Origin: Tolypocladium sp. Sup5 PDA-1
Lineage: Eukaryota; Ascomycota; Sordariomycetes; Hypocreales; Ophiocordycipitaceae
Assembly (NCBI GenBank): GCA_000750105.3
Contig: JPHH03000015.1
Coordinates: 1 to 64,000 of the forward strand
Reading direction: 5' to 3'
Length of the DNA: 64,000 nucleotides
The translations under genes and the position numbers were made by a program. Positions 57,963 to 64,000 of this stretch are shown here, one piece after another. How positions within the stretch are numbered: position 1 is the first letter of the stretch; the number at the start of each line of letters is the position of its first letter. Under the pieces are notes generated by a model. That model saw only the letters and a list, made by a program, of their open reading frames with translations, searched no databases and was not told where the DNA came from.

Positions 57963-58163
57963 GGGGGCGGCATGGGCGGGCGCGGCGGCGCGGGGAACTG
58001 GGCCTCGACAGAGGGCGGCGAGGTCGGGGATAACGGCGAGGATCCGGATGGGGGCGGGAGCAGGGTGGAGGAGCTGGAGAGGAAGGTGAAGGAGGTTGTG
58101 GACAAGGGGCTGCGGATGCCGGAGAAGGTGCATCATGGGAGGGACAAGGGGGAGCAGGAGTGA
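57612..58163 (+). CDS. DUF3602 protein (Par32/Amu1-like)
   Basis: Single exon, 183 aa, largely disordered. Three copies of the family signature are present: GRGGAGNYV (about residue 12), GRGGAGNVV and GRGGAGNW. A run of ten Gln follows LK and is encoded by pure CAG. The C-terminus has a short charged coiled-coil-like segment, VEELERKVKEVVDKG. Yeast Par32/Amu1 carries the same GRGGAGN motifs, is phosphorylated after TORC1 inhibition and inhibits Mep ammonium transporters. A similar nitrogen/TOR role here is inference. A CRE site lies upstream. Confidence 0.8.
57931..57960 (+). repeat. CAG microsatellite encoding poly-glutamine
   Basis: Ten CAG triplets in the DUF3602 gene, in the reading frame for Gln. 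Likely length-variable. Confidence 0.8.
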
Positions 58164-58321
58164 GGCTCTTTGGTCGGAGTGATAGCTGTCTCGCACGACA
58201 GAAATACGATGGACCATGAGAAGCGATTTGATATTGACAGAGCGGAATATACGAAGTTATCCTGCGCCCACACGCCCCCCTCAAAGCGGCTAAAAACGAT
58301 ACATGAGTCTCCGGGGAAATC

Positions 58322-60658
58322 TCACAGGGCGTGATGCATCACAACCTCCGCCTTGCGCGCCAGCTCGTACACCGCCCTCGACAGCTCGTCCCGCTGCCCC
58401 AGGACCTCGACGTCCCCGGGCGCCGGCATGTCAAACAGCCCGTAGTCCTGCTCGCACTCGGTCCCCGAGGCGGGCAGCGTGCCGTTCTGGAAGTACGCCC
58501 GGATGATCTTGGCCGTGCATGTCGACGGCGCGGCGAGGGAGCAGTGCTGGCAGCACCAAACATTAGCGACAGTAAGAGGGGGGGGGGGGGGGGGGGGGGA
58601 ATCAGGTGAGGGAGAGGGAGAGCGTACGCCGTAGGACTTTTGCACGAGGACGGCGGAGCTGGGGAAGTGGGCCGAGTTGTTGTACGCGCTCGCCAGGGGC
58701 GTGACGTTGTCGGCCATGTTGCCGATGTAGAGGATGGGATAGTCCGTGTCCGCCTTGATGTCATCTGCGCGGTCTGCAGTCAGCATGCGAGCATATCCAA
58801 CCCCGAGGGTCTCTCGTATCAAGATCTCGCATACCCATCGTGAAGCGCCACTTGGGCCTAATCGTCCTCCCCACGCAGCCCGCCCCGAAATCCGCATGCG
58901 TCGCGCCCATCCAGCGGCTACTCGCCTGCAGCGCCCTCACGTACTCCTCAAACTCCTCGAGCGAGCCGAGCGCCGGCGAGTCGGAGCACATGATGCCGGG
59001 GAACGCGTCCGGCTCGGACACGGTCTCCTGCGGCATCGTCGCGGGCGTGTCCGTCAGCGAGCACAGCAGCTTGGACCCGCCGCCGCCACCGCCCTTGTCG
59101 CGCGCCGCCTGCAGCAAGTCGTAGTAGGGCAGCCCGTCGCCGGCCTCGAGCGCGGCGTACACGACGGCCATGGTGCCGAAGGAGAAGGCGGGCGCGTAGA
59201 TGAGGCCCTGCGTGAGCCGCTGCACCTTGGTGTAGGTGACGCGCTCGGGCATCTCAGGCCCGCTGGCGCGCGACCACGCGGGGATGAGGACGGGCCGCTT
59301 CTTGAGGCCGGCGAGGAGGCTGGCGCGGCGCTCCTCGACGGCGTTGGCGCTGGGGGCCCAGAAGGCGCACTTTTCCTTGCCGGCCTTGTGACAGGCGCTG
59401 TCGAAGGCGTCGAAGATGGTGTCGGTGTCGGTCAGGTAGTTGCGGAGCCCCTTGCCAAACCACTCGTTGTAGTCCACGTTGCCTGCAGTCGCCCAGACCG
59501 TCAGATCTCTCTCAAGTGTCCGTCATCAAAGGGGTGGGGATTGCTGCTTACCGTCACTCACGAGCCGCTCCACGCGGTCCGGGAAGAGTCCTGCAAAGGC
59601 ACCGCCGAGCGCCGTGCCGTAGCTGAGGCCCCAGTATCGCAGCTTTGGGTGCCCAGTCCCGTCCAGGATCTCCAGCATGTCGCGAGCGTGGTACGCCGTG
59701 CTGAGGTGCTTGAGGATGTTGGTGTCGTTTAGTGCCTTTTCGCAGGCACCGGCATAGGCAAGACCGCGCGAGTAGGTGTCGTACAGCAGGCCAGCTCGCT
59801 CGTCAATGACGCCCGTATCCTGCATGGTCCACAGCTCTCTCTTCTGGGCAGTTCCCCAGCACTCCATCCTGGGGGTCGAGACACCAACTAGACGATGGTT
59901 TGTTAGACAGGTTCTCAACATGATACAAGGGTGTTAAAGAGAGCAAGTATACCTCCTCGCGGGTCCCAGGAGATGATGTCCTTCACAGCAGTCAGCGCCG
60001 AATCTGGTGGGGGGTCTTGTTGGGACGGCTCGCCTGGTTGTCCCCAACAATGGTCTGCAACTCGGCGCCGCTGTTTTGCACAATGTAAACGCCCGATCCG
60101 CCAGGCCCCTACGAGTGCTTCCATTAACACACAAATCTCCTGTGGAAACATTGCTCAAGCAGGGAAGACAAACACCTGGGTTGATAAAGACTGGCGGCAG
60201 CGGGTTCTCCTTTGACCTGGCCGCCAGCTTGACCACGCCGAGGGTGACGCGCTCCTCGTCTGACGGGTTCTTCCAGTCCATGGGCACCTGCGCATCTCGC
60301 AAGTCAGAAAGCCATCAAGGGTTGGGCTTCAGGGCATCGACGTACGTCGAGCCTTGCGCACTCCAAGGCATCGTCATAGCACTTGGTCCACTGCAAAGTC
60401 CTGCTCGGTTTGGCCTGTCCGTAGCATCAGTACGGCTCGCTACGTTGAACATATCATGACACTTACATCCTCCCAGCTCCATGGTGGCGACTTGCCATTG
60501 CCATCGCCCAGCACGACTGGGTGCTGGAACCTGGCCCATACGGAGACGGTCGCCAACAGTCCCAGAGCTGCGAGGATGGGCGCTTTGATGCTGCGCCGCG
60601 ACCTCCTCCTCTGCAGCAGCAGCGGCTGGGCCTCATCGTGAGGCATCTTCTCGGCCAT
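58322..60658 (-). CDS. Alpha/beta-hydrolase, S33 / TAP-like peptidase
   Basis: Serine hydrolase of the tripeptidyl-aminopeptidase-like family. Nine exons: 60658-60467, 60390-60346, 60287-60174, 60108-60034, 59980-59953, 59887-59552, 59482-58835, 58764-58628, 58546-58322; 599 aa. A basic N-terminus and APILAALGLLATVSVWA suggest a signal anchor. Oxyanion motif FINPGGPGGSG, nucleophile S240 in GLSYGTALGG, D498 in GNMADNVTP and H526 in YGHCSL form the triad. The third intron uses GTTTGT, one of two overlapping donors, because only it yields GGPGGSG. The fourth intron probably uses a GC donor (CAG-GCGAGC), giving VGDNQDIISWDPRGVG; a GT donor would delete five residues. Substrate unknown. Confidence 0.82.
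58578..58599. repeat. Homopolymer G/C tract (22 nt) in a hydrolase intron
   Basis: Pure G run on the plus strand; on the coding strand it is poly-C inside the last intron, about 30 bases before the acceptor. Confidence 0.9.
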
Positions 60659-61490
60659 GGTGATGTGCTCGCACTTGCGTAAGCTCAATCGAAGAGGGTC
60701 ACGGTGTTTCGCGCCGCTGAATTGATAGCCAGGGTAGGTGGCGCCCGCGCTCAGACTTCAGGCGTTGAGTGGCTTGGCTTGGAGTGGTTTTCAGAGTCCT
60801 TGCAAGATGCGTCGGTGAGTCCCAAGCTCGCAACGCTGGCTCACGATGAGAAGAATGAGTGCAAGCAGCAGAAGCACGGGTCCTTCGACGTCAGGCTGTG
60901 CCTCTCGGCCCCGGCTTAGACCAGAGGTCCGTTGCCCCACCCCCATGCTGGTTGGAGCGACACCTTGGACTTCCTATTTTGGCGATGCCTATCCCGCTTG
61001 TCCAGCACGTCCAGCAGTGCATGGCCAGATAGACAGCTGTGCCCAAGGCAGGGCGTTGTGGTCGCCTGTAACAGCGAATGGCGAGTGTTTGTGTTCCGAG
61101 ACACGGGCAAGGAGTACCTTTGGACATTCGGCAGCACGTCAGACTTGCCCCTGGAGACACCAGTAGCAGCAGACTCCAGAGACGTTCTCCCAAGCGGGCG
61201 TAGGACCCTGTCCCATGAAGAATCATCCACCTCATCTTCAAATATGCCATTAAATTCCATTGTAAAATCGTGGGATAATAATGGCTGATAGGCCATGTGT
61301 GTGTATACAGGGGAGCGGGAGCAGCGGCCCCTCCCGTTGACCAACCTAACGTCCCTGGACACACCCGCCCCGGGGCGGAACAACCATTCTCCGCCCGATC
61401 CCATCCGACCATCGCAAAACTTCCTCTCCCGCGCCGACAATCCCCAAACCGCCAGCAACCAACCCTCACCCGCCGCATCCTCCACCGAAA
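60659..61490. promoter_or_regulatory. Divergent upstream region of hydrolase and PAM18
   Basis: 832 bp without a supported gene. Both promoters lie here. No named site is convincing. Confidence 0.45.
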
Positions 61491-61951
61491 ATGGCTTCAG
61501 TCTTCGCATGGGGCGCCGGAGCTGCCGCCGCAGCCTTCCTGGTACGTCGCCGCCCCCTACTCCCCCGTCATCAAACCGCTACCCTGGCACAAGACTGACA
61601 TAGGCAACGCAGGGCCGAGCCGGCCTCGTCGCATGGCGGCGCTCCCGCGGCGGCGTCGGCGCCATGGGCAAGGCCTTTTACAAGGGCGGCTTCGAGCCCA
61701 AGATGAACAAGAAGGAGGCGTCCCTCATCCTGTCGCTCAAGTAGGAAAACACCTCCCCAGTGATATATGGTTTGCGACACGAGGTTACTGACCGGCCACC
61801 TGTAAGTGAGCGCTCCATCACCAAGGACAAGGTCCGCAAGGCGCACCGCACGCTCATGCTGCTCAACCACCCCGATCGCGGCGGCAGCCCGTACCTGGCG
61901 ACAAAGGTCAACGAGGCAAAGGAGTTCTTGGACAAGGCGACGCCGCACTGA
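61491..61951 (+). CDS. PAM18: Pam18/Tim14, mitochondrial import motor J-protein
   Basis: J-domain partner that stimulates mitochondrial Hsp70 in the presequence translocase motor at the inner membrane. Exons 61491-61541, 61613-61740 and 61807-61951 give 107 aa. The N-terminal segment FAWGAGAAAAAFLGRAGLVA is the membrane anchor. FYKGGFEPKMNKKEASLILS leads into the J domain with the HPD motif at residues 81-83 (LLNHPDRGGSPYLATKVNEA). All exon junctions are GT-AG and keep frame; the last acceptor is TAAG after an ACTGAC branch site. It ends opposite the exonuclease-like gene. Confidence 0.94.
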
Positions 61952-62288
61952 GCTTGCGCAAGATCCCATCCTTCCAGACCGGCCGACATAGACATGAGTG
62001 TCCGTACATACTGCGATCCCGTCACACTACGAGACGACTCTTCGATTCCGGGCAACTCCTCGAGCGGAAGGCTGCGTCACAAGACTGGATGGCCCGGCCG
62101 TGTATGTCCCCTGTACAATACGTGTTTACATAGCGATGGCGTTTTCTGGGTTGATTTGAGAGCTAGCTAGAGCACGAGGGCAGACAAGTCGTCCGAGTCG
62201 GCTAGATAAATGTCTCATAAAGTCAGGGGTCACTCAAAAGTGCCCATTCTCTCCTCAAGTCCAACACCCCGAATCCCGTCACGTCCCC
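61952..62288. other. Convergent 3' flanks
   Basis: 337 bp between the stops of PAM18 and the Gfd2-like gene. Nothing else seen. Confidence 0.5.
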
Positions 62289-63972
62289 TCAGTTAGATTC
62301 TGCCCACAGAGCGGGCACATACCCCTCTCCCTTTGCGTCGGCCTCGTCCTTGCGCAGCTGCTCCATGGCGAGTCCTATCATGGCACGTAGGGTATACACC
62401 GCGTCGTTGCCAGCGTTGTGGAGGTGCTTGTTCGGGATGCAGAGGTCAGAGAGAATTGTCCCCAGGCTCCTTCCATCGTTCGAGTTGCGCCACGCTTGGT
62501 GCAAGAGCACAGTGTCGATGTCGCCAAGCATGCCGGACATGTCGAGGACTTCGAAGCCGATGTTCGAGAGGTACCTGACATCTGCCTTGGTGTCATGCGC
62601 GACAAAGACCACGTCAGGGCGTCCATCGGTGTAAGGCTGCAGTGTCGATCTAACCGCATCGGCGAGGTCCTTCTTTGCAGGGAAAGTGCTGGTGCTGGAG
62701 GCGCCGTTAGTACATGCCTCAGACGAAAGTCCATGTGCATGCCAATCTTACCCAAAGTCAAAGGCGCCAGGGCAACCATGCACATATCGGTAGTTCACCA
62801 ATCCAGAGTACTCCTTCGTTCGAAGATGGTAGGCCTTGACGAACTGCCACCAGTTCGAACCACTTGGGCCTGGCTCCTCGTCACGGATGTCGTCTGCGTC
62901 CAGAATGGCAATTCCCACTTCCGAAACTGGGTGAGGCGCTACTTCGACTGCTTCAACGTCCATACACACAAACATAACACGTCTGCTGATACCACCCTGT
63001 CGGAGCCCGAGATACTCCTGGACCTGGTGCATCATCAGCTGCCGATCCAGAGCTCGCTGGTTAGCCTTTGCCTGGGCTTTCTGGCTCTTGTCTGAGTTGT
63101 CTTTTGACTGAATGATTGTCGCCAGCGCCTGAGCGAAGTCGTCCTGTCGCATCTTGGGGGCCTTGTTGAAACCCTCAACATCGCTCTCCAAGATTTCCGG
63201 CCAAGAGCTGATCTCCAGAGCGTTCTTGTCTTTTGCTCGTACGAGATATCGCGGCTGCGGGGTGCCTCCCTTGCCGAACCTGAGGCAGAACCTACGCCGA
63301 TTCACTCCAGGAGGGATCACCAGCGCTGTGTTGAGCACCTTGTTGACTCCTGTCAAGAAGTCTTCGAACTGGCCCGTCGGCACCAGCAAGTGCGGTGGCT
63401 CCTTGGGCTTTGCCGGATCATGCAGATAGAAGCTGGATGGGTCAGCGATGCGTTCCGATGACATGCTTTGAATGTAACGTACATGTCCCAAGCGTTGCCC
63501 TCGAGGATTTTGTCGAAGAACGGACGCGCCTACGACTTTGTCAGCCCGAAAAACAAGATACGCGAGTATTACTTGCAAGACTTGCGCGTGGGTTGTTGGC
63601 CTTTCCGATGAAGTTGTTTGGGTAGGCAAGGATTGTCTTCCATGGGCTGAAGGTAACCTCTTTGCTGAGAACTTCACCGACGCGGAGGGAAGAGCGGTCA
63701 AAGCCCGCGCTGACAGAAGGAACTTCCTGGTCGAGGTTCGGAATGGACCGCGGCTCTCGCTTTGCAGGTGGCTCCTGGTTCCACGCGTTGCTGGCCCGCG
63801 TTGCAGTGTCGTCCTTGGTCTGCCACTGCTCCCAGTTCGAGTTTTCTCCCGACATTACTTCTGGCGCTGGAGGCCCTTCATCACTGACTTCAGACGGATC
63901 TCGAAGAGTGACCTTCTTCCCCAGGATCTCCTCGAGCAGGTCCAGCCGCGCGAGCAGGTCGCTGTCAGACAT
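62289..63972 (-). CDS. Gfd2/YDR514C-like 3'-5' exonuclease-fold protein
   Basis: Four exons (63972-63586, 63529-63483, 63432-62752, 62694-62289), 506 aa. The C-terminal half has an RNase H-like exonuclease fold: VCMDVEAVE (D and E of the DEDD set), VFVAHDTKADVRYL, and HNAGNDAVYTLRAM (the last H and D). Gfd2/YDR514C-type proteins carry this domain; yeast Gfd2 is linked to mRNA export. The N-terminal half has TFSPWKTILAYPNNFIGK, FYLHDPAKPKEPPHLLVP and RFGKGG, as in the fungal family. The first intron begins GCAAGT (GC-AG); only that donor gives the family-like join NNPR-ARPFFDKILEGN. Nuclease activity is not proven by sequence. Confidence 0.83.
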
Positions 63973-64000
63973 GTTAGAAGAGGAACGGGTTGTGAAGCTG

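Noticed and set aside
60034..60287. Apparent one-base frameshift in the hydrolase at the oxyanion motif
   Set aside because: It arises only if the GTGTTT donor is used. The overlapping GTTTGT donor two bases later joins NPG to GPGGSG in frame.
1..64000. tRNA genes, rRNA, CRISPR arrays and transposons
   Set aside because: No cloverleaf-type B-box context, direct-repeat arrays, transposase or reverse transcriptase motifs were seen by eye; a dedicated scan was not possible.

Overview
This window is nuclear DNA of a filamentous ascomycete. It is GC-rich, the genes carry short introns (about 50-90 bp) with GTRNGT donors and CTRAC-type branch sites, and the protein families are typical of Pezizomycotina. 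Gene content and the recurrent intergenic TACGAGTAC/TACGGAGTA motifs suggest a Sordariomycete, probably Hypocreales; the species is not identified. I model 24 protein-coding genes with 47 introns. I found no rRNA, tRNA, CRISPR array or transposable element.

Layout. 0.1-4.3 kb: dihydrofolate reductase, then a divergent pair (glutathione S-transferase kappa and an HSDL2-like short-chain dehydrogenase), both ending in peroxisomal targeting tripeptides. 4.5-9.5 kb: Yta7/ATAD2-type AAA-bromodomain chromatin ATPase. 11.7-14 kb: a small serine-rich protein and a Zn2Cys6 regulator, followed by a 5.2 kb gene-free stretch. 19-25.5 kb: a disordered Bni4-like scaffold, tRNA-dihydrouridine synthase Dus1 and an IFI6/ISG12-type membrane protein. 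26-33.3 kb: a Zn2Cys6 regulator, intracellular GH2 beta-mannosidase and an arrestin-like protein. 35-41.8 kb: a BCAS3-type protein, Dpm2 and splicing factor Cwc22. 42-47.1 kb: a SnoaL-like protein, an ING-PHD chromatin protein and a bactofilin-like beta-solenoid protein. 48.5-52.1 kb: a multispanning membrane protein and a C2H2 factor, then a second gene-free stretch of 5.5 kb. 57.6-64 kb: a DUF3602 (Par32-like) protein, an S33/TAP-like serine hydrolase, Pam18/Tim14 and a Gfd2/YDR514C-like exonuclease-fold protein.

Most genes are unrelated housekeeping functions (folate, tRNA modification, splicing, mitochondrial import, dolichol-mannose synthesis, chromatin). Three local groupings may be functional: the divergent peroxisomal pair; the regulator/beta-mannosidase/arrestin trio; and the long regulatory intervals upstream of the 12-14 kb Zn2Cys6 gene, the Bni4-like gene, the C2H2 gene and the DUF3602 gene. 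The least conventional items are the bactofilin-like gene whose solenoid repeats sit on symmetric phase-2 exons, an excess of GC-AG introns, and genes whose first coding exon is only 3 or 7 nt.
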